DNA from: Diphasiastrum complanatum
Taxonomy: Eukaryota; Streptophyta; Lycopodiopsida; Lycopodiales; Lycopodiaceae
Assembly: GCA_029204225.1 (NCBI GenBank)
Contig: CM055097.1
Span: forward strand, 33,790,804-33,854,803
Direction: 5' to 3'
Length of the DNA: 64,000 bases
In this document: positions 35,195 to 46,997 of the stretch, piece after piece
How positions within the stretch are numbered: the stretch's first letter is position 1
Layout: each line of letters begins with the position of its first letter
Made by a program: the position numbers and the translations under genes
The notes under the pieces: model-generated
What the model was told of the DNA's origin: nothing
Databases searched by the model: none
The model's input: only the letters and a program-made list of their open reading frames with translations

Positions 35195-36160
35195 GTACAG
35201 GTGATTTTTTTGGTGTTCTCTGGTTTTTTTTTTTTTTTTTGCGGTCCCTACGGTTTACGGTGGGGTTGCTGTCGTTTGCAGTTATAGCGGGCGAAGGTGG
35301 CCATGGGTAGTCATAAGCCGTAGAATTGCGGTCTGTTGCGGAGGTGAGGAAGATGGGTGACTACGATGGATTACGGTGTTAGTGGTGTCAGCGGACGTGT
35401 GTGGTGTCAGCAGTCTATTACGGTTGTAGCGGGCACTTGCGGATGTAGTGGACAATTGCGGTTGGATGCGGCTTTGATGGGTGCAAAGCTATGTTGCGGT
35501 GGGGAAATGGTTAGCTGCAGTGGTAATGGTGTGTGGTGCAATGCGAATGCGGTGGTAAGGGTGAGTTGCGGTGAATGGCGGTTACAACGGGGTAATGATG
35601 GGGTGATTGGAATACGGGTGAAGGAAGGATGGCCTAGATTGCGGTCCTGACGGTGGAGGGAGTGTGTTGGTGAATACGGTGGGTTGCGATTCGTTGCGGG
35701 CTATTGCGGTCTGGGGCTGTGATGGTGGTGGAGGCCGGTCGTGTGTGGTGTGGTGGTCACGGGGCAATGTAGAGGGTGGTTTGTTTTCGATGGTTGATGG
35801 TTGTGTGATGGGTGCGGTTAGTTGCGGATGTGAGGAGGGTGGGTGACAATGGTGGTAAGGGTAAGGTGATCATTCTAGAGCAGATGGTGGTGGAATGTGG
35901 TTGTTACATCTGTGGATGAATGGATGTTGGTTGTTGTTCCATGCGGAGGTAGGGAGGGGAGTTATGTGCGGTGGGTTATGGTGGATGTGGTGATGACGAT
36001 AGACGTTGAGCGGTTGTGGCTATTGCTACGGCTGAAGGCGGTTCTTACAACTGGATGCGGTTGTTACGGTCCAACACATATGCAGGCTCGTGTAGTTGGT
36101 TTGATGTATCCGTTATGGCGTTGCAGATAGATAGATAGATTGTTAGAAAAATCGGCGATG
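35195..36160. repeat. G-rich leader segment with GGTTGCGG/GTTACGG motifs
   Basis: The plus strand repeats short units such as GGTTGCGG, GTTACGGT and GTGGTGG without a fixed period. It lies between the gag start and the next tandem array, i.e. inside the presumed 5' leader of the minus-strand Ty3 element. Open frames here arise from the base bias. Confidence 0.55.
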
Positions 36161-36199
36161 CAAGCCGTAGATTTGAGGTACGTCGTGCTCGTTAGTCCG

Positions 36200-37330
36200 G
36201 AACATCGTTGGAAAGGTCTGTCGTCTAGCGTGGATCTGGGCTGGTGGAAGCAGGTAGTCAGTTGAGATTTAAGACTGACCGGTAGATGAGATTTGATTGT
36301 ATGGGCGTCGGTTGAGATCTAATATTGATCGTCGGTTGAGATTGGACTGGATGGTTGTCGGTTGAGATCTAATACGGACCGTCGGTTGAGATCTGATACA
36401 GTGCGTCAGTCAAGATCTCACTGAGGCCATCGGTTGAGATTTGAGAAATGGGTGTCGTTTGAGATCTAACATAGGTTGTCGGTCGAGATCTAATACTGAC
36501 CATCGGTTGAGATCTGATACAGTGCGTCGATCGAGATTAGACTGGATGGTTGTCTTTTAATATCTAATACGGACCGTCGATTGAGATCTGATACAGTGCG
36601 TCAGTCGAGATCTCACTGAGGCCGTCGGTTGAGATTTGAGAGATGGGTGTCGATTGAGATCTAACACAGGTCGTCGGTCGAGATCTAATACTCATCGTCG
36701 GTTGAGATCTGATACAGTGCCGAGATCTCACTGAGGCTGTCAGTTCATATTTGAGAGATGGGCATTGGTTGAGATCTAATATTGACTGTCGGTTGAGATC
36801 TGATATAGTGCATCGGTCGAGATCTCACTGACGCCGTCGGTTGAGATTTGAGAGATGGGCTTTGGTTGAGATCTAACAGTGGCCGTCGGTTGAGATTTAA
36901 GACTGAATGGTCGTCGGTTGAGATTTAATGCAGACCGTCGGTTGAGTTCTGATGCAGTGTGTCGCTCGAAATCTCACTGAGGCCGTCGGTTGAGAATTGA
37001 AGCAGGTCATCGGTTGAGATCTAAAGTAGGGCTGTCGGTTGAGATCTGATATAGGGCCATCGATTGAGATCTGAAACAGGGCCATCGGTTGAGAATTGAA
37101 ACAGGTCGTCGATTGAGATCTGAAGCAGAGCCGTCAGTTGAGATCTAAAGCAGGGCCGTCTGTTGAGATTTGAAGCTTGCCATCAGTTGAGATCTGAAGC
37201 AGGGCCGTCGGTTGAGAATTCAATAGATCATTGTCGGTCAAGATGTAATGGATGATCATCGGTTGAGATCGGACAGTGTGTGTCGGTTGAGATTCAAAGT
37301 TGGGGCTCCGGTTGAGATTTCAAGCGTGAG
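36200..37330. repeat. Tandem array of GTCGGTTGAGATCT units
   Basis: About 35-40 units of CGTCGGTTGAGATCTRA-N(8-16) with a short spacer, spacing roughly 28-32 bp. A higher-order pattern (..GATACAGTGCGTC..CTCACTGAGGCCGTC..) recurs several times around 36360-36840. Relative to gag it lies in the leader (minus strand). It is too variable in spacer length for a simple satellite. Confidence 0.85.
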
Positions 37331-37567
37331 GAATGGGAGGAGCGTGAGCTTGAGTAGAATCAAATCCAGGTCTGTTAGTGTGTTTGCAAGAACAGCGAAT
37401 TTGCGATTCTTATAGCCTATCGATATGGGCGAGGAGATAGCCATTGAAGTGGCTCTGTTCAGTTGCGGAAACTCAGATATGGTGAAAGAATTGGAGTGTG
37501 TGTGTAGTAATCTGAGTGTGGACTTTGTTGTTGTGCTGTTGGATGTAGTATGCATTGGGTTCAAGTA

Positions 37568-37579
37568 GCAACGGTGCCA
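37568..37579 (-). promoter_or_regulatory. Primer-binding site of the minus-strand Ty3 element
   Basis: On the minus strand TGGCACCGTTGC follows ..GTCAACA-TT. It differs by one base from the tRNA-Asp type site of the other Ty3 element (TGGCGCCGTTGC). Position and orientation agree with the gag at 35191-34280. Confidence 0.6.
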
Positions 37580-37581
37580 AA

Positions 37582-38120
37582 TGTTGACAGATCCTCTGCT
37601 CCAGAGGACTTGTTTTACTACAATTCTTTCTTGCCTCTTCTTCAGAACAGTTTCTGCCTATTACCAGGCTTCATGGCATTCGTTGGATAGTTTCTTGATT
37701 TTACGATGCCAACCCAGGCAGAAGGGACAAAGTTTCATTGTAGTATTTTCTTTTATGTCCTGCCTATTAGAGGACTACTCAGGGACGTCACTCTTGAACG
37801 CACTTACATTCTACATAGAGATGCAAGCCAAGAACGCTCATTCATAGATCAGCATGCAAACCAATTAATGTTCAATGGATTTCTACAGCTACCTACACTT
37901 AAAACGGACTGAAATTAGAGCTACATTTACATGGAGCTACCTTGCATAACTTGACAAAAACAAGAAACAAAACTAATCTATAGCATATTAGAAGTTGAAG
38001 AATCAAGAAACTAACCAGCCTTTTGATTCTTGGACATCCCAAGAACATCAAGAACTGGATTGTATAGAGATATGCAAGAGTTTGTCTCATCCATTGTGTG
38101 CTTTGTTTTGTGTGTGCTTT
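37582..38120 (-). repeat. Probable 5' LTR of the minus-strand Ty3 element
   Basis: The minus-strand end is ..GGATCTGTCAACA directly before the primer site. The outer end is not identified; the MULE transposase sequence starting near 38128 gives an upper limit. No second copy is in the window, so the LTR call rests on the primer site alone. Confidence 0.4.
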
Positions 38121-38127
38121 GTTTTGC

Positions 38128-40080
38128 AGAAACCAGTCCATGCAAACTATTGCAATATGTGATATGAAGGTTGAAGATGTTCAAGCACAAGTGTTATTTT
38201 GGGAGCTGTTGAATTGCGTTATGTCTAATCATTTGTGTGATCCAGTCACATTTTGAGGGTTTATAACAGATGATGCCCAAGCAAACTGGAATGCTATGCG
38301 CATTGTTTATGGAAAGGATGCTGACACACTGATGGTTGGAAAATAAAGATTGTGTTTGTTTCATTTTATGGATAGTGTGACTAAGCAAACTACAAAGTAC
38401 ATAAAACAACTGTCTAGAGACGATCATATCGCTATATGCTTGCAGTGGCGAAATGCAACGAATCGTAATGCTGCAGACATTTATACAATAAAATAACTGC
38501 ATGGTGGAAATTGGGTAATGCGTACGAGAACTATTTGAATGAATTGGAGAGCTGGCTAGCATGGTGGAAAAATCGAATCCATAGATGGGAAAAATTTGTT
38601 GTTAGGGTATGTTGTGTTTTTCTATGTAATTTGTTGCATTAAATATGGTTTTTTTTTCAAATGGATATAATCAACAAGTCTGTGTGCCACAGATGATGGA
38701 TCATGGTGATCAAGCAAAAGTGCCAACGACAAATCTGTCCCCAGGTGGTCCACAGTGTTTGGCAAAGAGTAGACAACTACAATTCTAAGTTGACAATTTA
38801 TGAAGTTGTAGTGGGGGATTTGGCCAATGCAATATTGCAAAGTGCACAGGAGAAGTCTTTCTTGGCTGGCCAGTACATTGGTCAAGGACCCACCTTCCAA
38901 AATCTGCTAGAGAGAGTGCGCTCAGGAAAGAGAGCTTCAATTGTCGATGCTTCATTCTATGAAAGAGTTAATGAGTTTGTTGAACATATTGATTTGGCCA
39001 GACAAGACTCAGATGTTAATGAACCAATTCAGACTGTCAGACGCAAGAGGCCAGCACAACAATGGAATGTTGATAGTGAGAACGTGTCTCATCGTCCAGA
39101 TATAGAATATGTGCAAAGGGTGGGTATCTACAAAGAACAAATCCAGTCTTCCATGTTCCAATCAACCAGGAACATCATTATACCACACGACATGATGGGC
39201 CGAGCTAATCTACAACTTTGTGTGAATATACATGAAAGACAACTGAACAATAGTTGGTGGGCTATTCGATGTCTAAGAACTGGTAGCCAACTCAAATGTC
39301 AAGGTATGAAGGATACTGGTAGATGGCGTTGCAACAAGATGATCAAATCAAGGGTTGTACCTTGTTTTTTTGGAACAAGAAAATATCAGAATGGGTACAC
39401 AAATCAATTCATGTGGTTTTGTGCGAGCGATATAACTTGTACTTGGAAAGTCAATCCTAATGTCACTGTGTCTCCTCCAATGAACAACGGAATTTGGTAT
39501 GTGCAACAAGGAAAAACCTGATGCAATCTGAAGTGGATGAATTGAACAAAGGGGGATACATGTTGGAGACAACCAGTTCATGTTCCCAAAATGTTTCACA
39601 GTAGAAAAACATAGTTGAAGACCCTAGAATTCCCTCCAATGTGGGGATTGCCAAAGACTTCACTACCCATGGGACATCAAAACGTGGACAGATGAGATGA
39701 AGATCGAGTGTGTCAAAATCTGCTAAAGATAGAATGGAAAGGGGGCTGTCATTGAAAGGGGATTGTCATTGAAAGGGCAGGTACAAGAGATAATCAAAGT
39801 CCCTTCTGAACATAAGGAGTTATATATCATTGAAAGTTTTGATAGTTGTCAAACAGGAGTTATCTATCATGTCACAATTGCTAATGAGCCATCATGCACA
39901 TGCAAAGATTTCTCTAGAAACATGTCCATGAAAAAGTACATACCTGGCAAGCATATGTATTTTGTGTACTTGCATGTCAAGGGGCTGGATGTGAATGAAA
40001 ATATGTTCATACACCAGCCCGTCATCAGCTTGCAAGATCTTTTTCATGTATTTGCTTTGCCCTCAAAGGGTTTGTCTTAG
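38128..40080 (+). pseudogene. Mutator-like (MULE) transposase, catalytic and SWIM part
   Basis: After a splice-acceptor-like TTTTGCAG the reading starts QSMQTIAICDMKVEDVQAQV and continues GFITDDAQANWNAMRIVYG and LCLFHFMDSVTKQT, a MULE DDE region with a conserved Asp and C..H. The long frame 38703-39521 follows. Then at 39763-40080 comes a SWIM-type zinc finger: YHVTIANEPSCTCKDF..GKHMYFVYLHVKGLD, where the usual CxC..CxH has Gly in place of the third Cys. Stops at about 38214, 38344 and 38494 and frameshifts near 38700 and 39520-39760 make it dead. Its N-terminal DNA-binding part is missing; a matching N-terminal piece lies in opposite orientation at 43425-44393. Confidence 0.75.
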
Positions 40081-40399
40081 GTATAGGTAGAACTAGCTGA
40101 TCCAAGATCAATTGTTACTTTTTGTTTTTTTGTCCAATGTGGACTTCTATTTCTGAAATGGTAGCTATTCTGAGGTTATATGTCTAATTGACATATTCAA
40201 GAAAATTCTCCAGTGAGCACGGTTATAAATCTGATTGTGGATATTTCTACATTGTTTTCCTAGTATTGTATTTGTATCCTTTGTTATTGTTTGATAATAG
40301 CTATCTAAAAATCCAAGGAAATAAAACTCGCATAACTCGCAAATATCTACTCACAATTTGTCGGGCCCCTTGATATTGTGGACCATTCAAGATTGTATG

Positions 40400-40681
40400 A
40401 AAAATTAGTTCTTTAGGTTATGAACTAGATCTTCAAGAAACTACACATGAAGGTGATATAGTTGGACTTGATGAGGATTTATCACTTATTGTACCTTTGG
40501 AAACTAAGGAAAGTAGTCAGAATCAGAGATAAACAATTGAGAAATCGTTCTATCTCTAAGCGCTTGATTAGCTAGAAGGGTCGGACTAAAAATAATTATG
40601 CATGGGAGAGGGTTGAAACCATAAAGAAGAACTTCCCTAAGCTTCACTTCTAAGGATAGAAGCAGTTCAAGGGGGAAAGAA
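40400..40681 (+). pseudogene. Ty3 integrase C-terminus (chromodomain-like) and PPT
   Basis: RDKQLRNRSISKRLIS, a stop, KGRTKNNYAWERVETIKKNFP matches the C-terminal chromodomain pattern R..R..R.....LV.WKG.....WE......FP. It is followed by the polypurine tract CAAGGGGGAAAGAA and TGTTACGTCC at 40682, the expected start of a 3' LTR. Only this end of the element is recognisable. Confidence 0.65.
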
Positions 40682-42073
40682 TGTTACGTCCACATCTTGG
40701 ATATAGGAATTGGCATAATCCTAGACTTGGATACAAAATACTCCAGTGCGCAAGATTATTGTTATGCCTTTGTTAGGGAGATTTTTGACTAGGGATTGGT
40801 CCGCAAAATCTACGTGAACCGACTAGATGGGCTCTGTCCATATCATATTTCTTAATCAATGCCCTTGGTTCCTAGATTGCTAGTATACGGCGCAGCTACT
40901 GGTGGCATGTGAGCTTGCTAAGGCCTTGCCTAAGCGTTGTAGGAGGGGTTTCTCGTGGACCTTGAATGACACTTCTGACAATTGAAGTTAAATCATCACT
41001 AAGTGTAGTTGGGATGGGGTGCTGCTAATTCGGTGTATTGAACAGTGGTTAGGCATGCGCAAGCCAAGTTAATTTAGTTGTAAATTCATATATCTGGTGG
41101 GTACTCTCGTCTGCCTTATGCCTGATTCGAAACAATTAGTCTCATGGGATAGGAAATCGCTGGACATATGGGCTATAGAAGTGGTAATATGCCATGCCCT
41201 GATGCACTACTTGGCAGAAATCCCCAAGTAATGGCAGATCATTCAATGGTGCGCTTGTCACAAAGGGCCCGCCATCACTCAATTGGTTGTAAATATAGAG
41301 TATGCGTAGTTATTAGCATCCATTGTTGATTGATCTTGATGTACAGAGATACTCTTACTTGAAATCTCTCATTATCGACTTCTATAGCTAAATCCCCGAT
41401 GCAAAGCCCACATATTATAGTGTCGAGTTTTACAATTGTCACATATAGGCCGTTGACCCACAAAATGGGACAATATCTTCATGGGCAAAATGCGTCAGCC
41501 ATATTTCTGTCTTCATGAGTTCTTCTTTGTATGTTCTATGACAATAATGAGTGTTAACCATTCATTTTCCTCTTGAGGGTCTCCTAAGAGTCCTTGAAAT
41601 TAATCATTGTTCAGATATTCTTGGTTAGACGTTTGCTTGTCCCCATTAAAGCTTAACTCCTAGTTTCCAGTCCCAGAGATGGAGATTTCCCAAGTCTCAA
41701 AGTGCATTGAGGGGTTTCACTTTCTCCAGTTTTAGGGAGTTCTCTTTGTTAGAGATAATGGTCTAACTTACCCATGCCCTTCTTACAAATTTTTTTAAGC
41801 ATGCAGATTTGGAGCTAGGCCTTGTCATACCCTCCATGTTGACTATGATTGCTATTTTTCCTTTCCCGTACTTATGTCATCAATAGCAAAAGGTATGACT
41901 TATGTAAAGTAATTCCTTGAGCACGAATGATGATTGTCATAAGGTGGGGTATAGTTGGGCTGAAGTTTCTTGACTTAATGGTTCTGATAATTACTATGAT
42001 TGTTAGTCTTGTTACTCTCTATGGTTTGGTCGGTTGATTTCTTTATTTTGTCTCTCCTTTTTCTTCTTGTTAC

Positions 42074-42080
<7 letters not shown>
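40682..42080. other. Probable Ty3 3' LTR start, then unassigned spacer
   Basis: TGTTACGTCCACATCTTGG directly after the polypurine tract starts a likely LTR, but I cannot place its end. The rest to the GT repeat shows no gene. Confidence 0.4.

Positions 42081-42126
<46 letters not shown>
42081..42126. repeat. (GT)n microsatellite
   Basis: About 23 GT units, directly before the Helitron-like end. Confidence 0.95.
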
Positions 42127-42129
<3 letters not shown>

Positions 42130-42160
42130 CTAGTAAAGAGTGCCTGTCGTTGACGGCTGC
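42130..42160 (-). mobile_element. Helitron-like 3' terminus, copy 2
   Basis: Minus strand: GCCGTCAACGACAGGC (imperfect hairpin), ACTCTTTA, CTAG, T. Same spacing as the copies at 30844 and 62991. Body to the right includes the 42430-43000 repeats, which match the 31.4-32.4 kb repeats behind copy 1. Confidence 0.55.
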
Positions 42161-42429
42161 TGACGATCTAGGCCGACGATCTAGTGAGTATGCCCGTCAT
42201 TGGCGGTGGCCCGACAATTTGGGTTATGATCGATGGTTTGGGTTGAAGGTCAATGGTTTGGGTCGAAATTTGTCAGTGACAATTAGCCGACATTTTGGGT
42301 GGCAGCCAATGGTTGAGGCATGTGGCCGAGCAGTCGATTTTGTGTGTTTGTGAAGTGGGTTTGTGTGACTGAATTCACCCAATTCCTAGCTCAACGGGCC
42401 TAGAATCCTAGGATTGCATTTAGGGTTTC

Positions 42430-43000
42430 TGGTTCGACGCACGTTTCGTTGTGAGTATTAAACCGTTTGGAGCCCGGTTTAGTCTTGTGGGTTTGTCTTG
42501 GCGTGTTGCACAAGACAGGATAGGCAGTCCGAAAAATAGACTCTATTCGACGACACTGGACCAATTCTTGGGAATGTTGGAAAGTAGTACATTTAGTGGC
42601 ATTCCCTCTGACAGAAAGGGTGTTTCTGGACAAGCGGCACTATATTTGACTGAATTCGACCAACTTGGCTCATTCTTGGCTCGACAGGCCTAGAATCCCA
42701 GGACTGCATTCCCGAACGTATGTTTCACTGTGAATACTGAACCGTTTGGAGCCCAATTTAGTGTTGTGGGTTTGTCTTGGCGTGCATCATAGGACGGAAT
42801 AGACGGTCTGAAAAACGGACTCCATTTGGCGACATTGGACCAATTCTCAAGATGTTGGAAAGTAGCTCATTAGTGGCATTCTCCCCGATAGAAAGGGCGT
42901 TTATGGACAAACAACATCAAAATTGAGCTGCAAATGGTCTTGTGGGTTTGTGTTGAGTCCACAAACCTGTGGAAACTTCTTGTCCAAAGTTATGACCGTT
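42430..43000. repeat. Two tandem units related to the 31.4-32.4 kb repeats
   Basis: Units begin GTGGGTTTGTCTTGGCGTG at 42487 and 42766 (279-bp spacing). Blocks AACCGTTTGGAGCCC, GACCAATTCTTGGGAATG and GAAAGTAGTACATT correspond to blocks of the ~355-bp units. Confidence 0.75.
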
Positions 43001-43424
43001 TTTTACTGAGAGAAATTGAATTGTGAAGACTTTGGTGTGCTATAATGATCACTAGAGATACACAATTGTATCACTCAGTATTAACCAAAAAAATTACAAT
43101 GAAAAAATTGAATAATAGCTTGTATTCTCTCCCAGATTCCGATGTTAAATTAAAGAACTAAGCTCCTACCTTTTGGTTTTGTCAATGTTAATATAATCCC
43201 ATTCCTTATTATCTTGTCCATAAAGATGGGTTTGGCATCTCGAACAATGATCACCATCTTGTCACAAACAATAGTAGCTCTTGTTATCTTTAATTCAATG
43301 AACATGATCAAAGCAACACCAAGATCTCGATAGATCATTTTCTGGTTGCATTCGTTGTACCAGTTCTACTCCAGATGCTGGCCCAGAAGTCGACATCTTG
43401 AAAACATGGCATCTATTTGTTCTA

Positions 43425-44393
43425 TTATGCAACTGTCCAGGGAACAACAATCCATGGAAGAATTATCCATTTCTTCAATCTGCAACAATCAATCATCAGA
43501 AAACTGTAAAGGCTATTGTTCACACATATATAAAAACACAAATGGCCAACTAGAAATTCACACATGACGTATCTTCGATTGTTTGTAGTTGGCTCAATCA
43601 AGGACAACAATTCATCAAGCCTGGTAGAATCTATAGGAGATGATGATGATGATGCTGCCAGCAGGTGGTCTGAAATCAACTCCTTGGCCAAGTCCTTTTG
43701 AATTCTCTTTGGTTTACCCACTATGTTATGTGACGCCCTTTTCATCACAAAATCTTGTGCTCTCACAGTGTTGACATATGAATCTCCAATTCCAAACTCA
43801 TGATTATGGAAACCTAAGTGTAAGGCCATTCTAGTATATCTTGTGTCGTTCGGAATGCAGTGATAAATCCTAGCCACACAATGTTTCACACAATGGGGTG
43901 GATGAGTACAATGTTGACACTTCATGCTACAAACATCATGTGGAATGAGTTCTATAATTAATCACATTGTCATCAATCTTCCAGAAAAGTGTTTGGAATT
44001 TTTCTTCCCAAATGACATTAAATAACTACAATTGATATTGCGACACTCAAATGCACCACCCCATGTGGATAAGTGAACCACCCTTGGGAATCCCTGCATT
44101 GTGAAAGTTGTGTAGCGAATCCAGTTGTGACAGTCAAAAGCCCTTTGCATGCCCTCCATGCCTGTCATGTGAGATGGCAGAAACTCAAACATATGATCTC
44201 CATTGTATTCTCTGGGCATTTCGTTCACTACTTTAGGACCTCCACAAAGCTCGATGATTTTTCGTAGCTTGCTTGACACAGGCAAATTTTGGAACAGCTG
44301 CAAAATTGATAGTGCAGGCTGGCTGACTAGATTTTCACCTACATTCATCTTTGTGATGTGAGTAGGTCTTTCATCCTCACTAGAGGTGGTCAA
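43425..44393 (-). pseudogene. MULE transposase N-terminal part, one in-frame stop
   Basis: Frames 44393-43962 and 43925-43425 are the same frame separated by one TGA (43962-43964). The sequence has WGGAFECRNINCSYLMSFG, then C-x2-C..HPPHCVKHC, RIYHCIPNDTRYTRMALHLG and HNHEFGIGDSY. This Cys/His arrangement followed by R..RM..H.G.H.H is the zinc-binding DNA-recognition region in front of MULE DDE domains. It ends near 43560 without the catalytic part. Confidence 0.65.
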
Positions 44394-44399
44394 GGTTAA

Positions 44400-45650
44400 A
44401 TTGACCTATTGATCCATGCTTGTTGATGGATTGATTCTTGCAGATGGAACAACACGAAATGGAAATCCTTGTATAGATTTTGGAGAACCACGATTTCAAC
44501 GGTGTGTGAATCACATTCCATTGTCTATCAACCAATAAAGCTCCATCTGTTGTAGAGGGAGGAAATTTCCATGCCAGTACCAGTCATCATTGATCCTCCA
44601 AACGGCTATTGAAATTCGGCTACATTATTATGGGAATGGGCTTTCCTGCCAAATATGACAGCCACTTTCAATTGTCACAAACTGGCTTCCAAGAGAGCTA
44701 TACAATCCCATCAAGAAATAGACCCTGTTAAAAAAAGTACCAAAATTCAAAATTATTTTACGACCCATTGATACACCATGATATGAATAACTTGCTGCTC
44801 CCTTTCTTAAGTTAATGATTTAGCCCAATTCTTGGATCAGTTATAGTGATTTATGGGAGAACAAAACTAAGAATATATATATTGGATTCCTTGAGCCCAA
44901 CGCACCAACCATTGATGACTCCATTTAAGAACATGAGTTGGACTGTACAATTATGCTTCCTACACCCAGCTCTCAAAATGAGTACTAATACCTAGTATCT
45001 CAAGAGAAAGAAAAATATCATTATATCATGTTAGTCCTAACTGTCCAATCAATAGCCACGAGGCCTCTACAACTACTTGCAAGTTGTCATTCTTGACTGT
45101 TTGAGAAAATTGATATAGTATAAAAATGAAATCTGCAACTTTTCTCAAAAATCAACTGCATAGATATAATGTCGGATGTTAGCTTTTTAAAAATTGAAAG
45201 AAATTTTATTCTGTAAAAAAATTTATGTTTAGCAAAACGTATTTAATATTTTAGACTGTTGGCTTTTGAATATACATGATGCATGGATGCATTCAACAAG
45301 ATGGGCTCATTGGTGATTAGGTTTTAGGGTTCACAGGCTCATTGCTTATTAGGTTTTAGGTTTCTGAGGTTTTAGGTTTTTGAGGTTTTAGCACTTCTTC
45401 TTCTTCGTGAAAGCACTTTATGCTCTTCATAGTGAATGCAAATGCACTTTTCAAGAGCGATAAAGGAGGAGCTTCTATTGGAAGGAGGAGCAACAGAGGA
45501 TTAGCTTCGATACGAAGGAGCGTTTGCAAACAGGTTAGATCTAAGTTTGGGTAGACATTTTTGAGTTTTCTTAGGACTTTTTCATGTTTGTCTCAATGAA
45601 GCTATGGCCTTTTGTGGACGAAGAGGCCCGCTGCACGTTTCTATCTGAGA
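44400..45650. other. Spacer
   Basis: No gene recognised. A short GGTTTTAGG-type repeat lies at 45318-45390 (for example GGTTTTAGGTTTCTGAGG). Confidence 0.45.
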
Positions 45651-45659
45651 AAGTCAGTT

Positions 45660-46420
45660 GGGTTCTTTGATAGGCAAATTTTTTTTGCCAGGTAGCGCTA
45701 ATAAAAGAGTTTCATTGAGGTTGGTTTCATTGCCAGGCAAAAAAATTTTGCTTGGCAACGCTCCCTCCCTCATCGCATTTGATGTTTTGCTTGGCGAGCA
45801 ATGCTGCCAGGCAAAAAGAAAATTGCCTGGTAGCACTCCCTCCCTCCCTCAGCACTCCCTCCCTCATCGCGTTTGATGTTTTGCTAAATGCAATGAGGGA
45901 GGCAATGTTGAGGGAGGGAGGGAGGGAGGGAGCGCTGCCAAACAAAAAAAATTTGCAGGCAACATTTTTTTGCCTGGCAGCACTCCATGGTCATGAGGCA
46001 GAGCTGCCAGGTAGAAATTTTTTGCCTGTCAGCACTCCCTCCCTCAACGCTCATTTTGTTCAATTGCTTGTTGCTTATGATTGAATGTTTGATCTTCCAA
46101 ATTTTCAGATCAGACTTTGAATGCAGTTCACAGATGATCAAACCAAAATTTCTCTCAGTCATTTAAACGTGAAGCTCACATGGAGCACTGCCAGGCAAAA
46201 AATTTTTACCTGGTAGCATTGCTCACCAACGAGCAATGTTGCCAAGCAAAAAAATTCTGCCTGACAACAAAAGAAACCTCACTTCAATCAGTGAGCAAGC
46301 ATCTCACAATGGAGGGCTGCCAGGCAAAAAAAATTTGCTTGGCAGCATTGCTCGCCGGCGAGTAATGCTGCTAGGCAAAAACAATTTGCCTAGCAGCTCT
46401 ACCTCATCATCCACAAAACT
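45660..46420. repeat. Cluster of hairpin repeats GCTGCCAGGCAAAAA/TTTTTGCCTGGCAGC
   Basis: At least eight near-palindromes of ~30 bp: a GCTGCCAGGCA arm, an A/T-only centre, and a TGCCTGGCAGC arm (about 45670, 45734, 45810, 45935, 45965, 46010, 46190, 46240, 46318, 46372). They are separated by CACTCCCTCCCTCA or ATTGCTCACCAACGAGCAAT spacers, which are themselves self-complementary with other copies (for example 45761-45776 and 45890-45905). Confidence 0.85.
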
Positions 46421-46479
46421 TGCATTTAGAACAAGTCTGTAGATTTACATTACTTTTTCAACAGTTTACAGAAATACAC

Positions 46480-46920
46480 TAAGTGTCGCACTATTCGCAT
46501 TTTTTCGCACTTTTTCGAAAACTACGACACCTGCCTTTGACTTCTTCTGTTCAATTACTTTGAAGAAATCAACTTGTTCACATTTCAAAAGTTTAAGTAT
46601 TTTCAACACCTTGGCTTTTTTGCATTTTCCCAAAAAATGCGAAGAGAGAGATAATTCCCGAAGGTCATCAATTTTTAAGGGTTAAACTGTTAAAGACACC
46701 TTGTTTTTAAAGGCACCTTAAACTTGTTTTAAGGGCACCTTCAGCTTTTTCGCATTTTTCCAAAAAGTGCGAGAGAGTTAAACTGTTAAAGACATCTTCG
46801 TCTTTTTGAAGGCACCTTCAACTTTTTAAGGGCACCTTAAACTTGTTTTAGGGCACCTTCGGCTTTTTCGCAAAAACTCAAAGAGAGAGAAAAAGCGAAG
46901 GTCGTCTATTTTGAACAAGG
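46480..46920. repeat. Tandem ~115-bp repeats with GGCACCTTAAACTTG
   Basis: GTTAAACTGTTAAAGACACCTTG.., GGCACCTTAAACTTGTTTTA and CTTTTTCGCATTTTTCC recur two to three times. No coding sense. Confidence 0.6.
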
Positions 46921-46997
46921 AACGTTCTCAGCCACTTCTCAAAATTTGTGAAGTGAAAGAATTTGCGACGTCCTCATCCGCGTCAACGTTCCTGATT

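Noticed and set aside
35357-36130. Several open frames on the plus strand in G-rich DNA
   Set aside because: They result from the base bias of GGTTGCGG-type repeats; low-complexity translations without domains, opposite to the gag they precede.
36200-37330. CRISPR-like look of regularly repeated units with variable spacers
   Set aside because: Units are short and degenerate, spacers share sequence and a higher-order pattern, there are no cas genes, and the DNA is plant nuclear.
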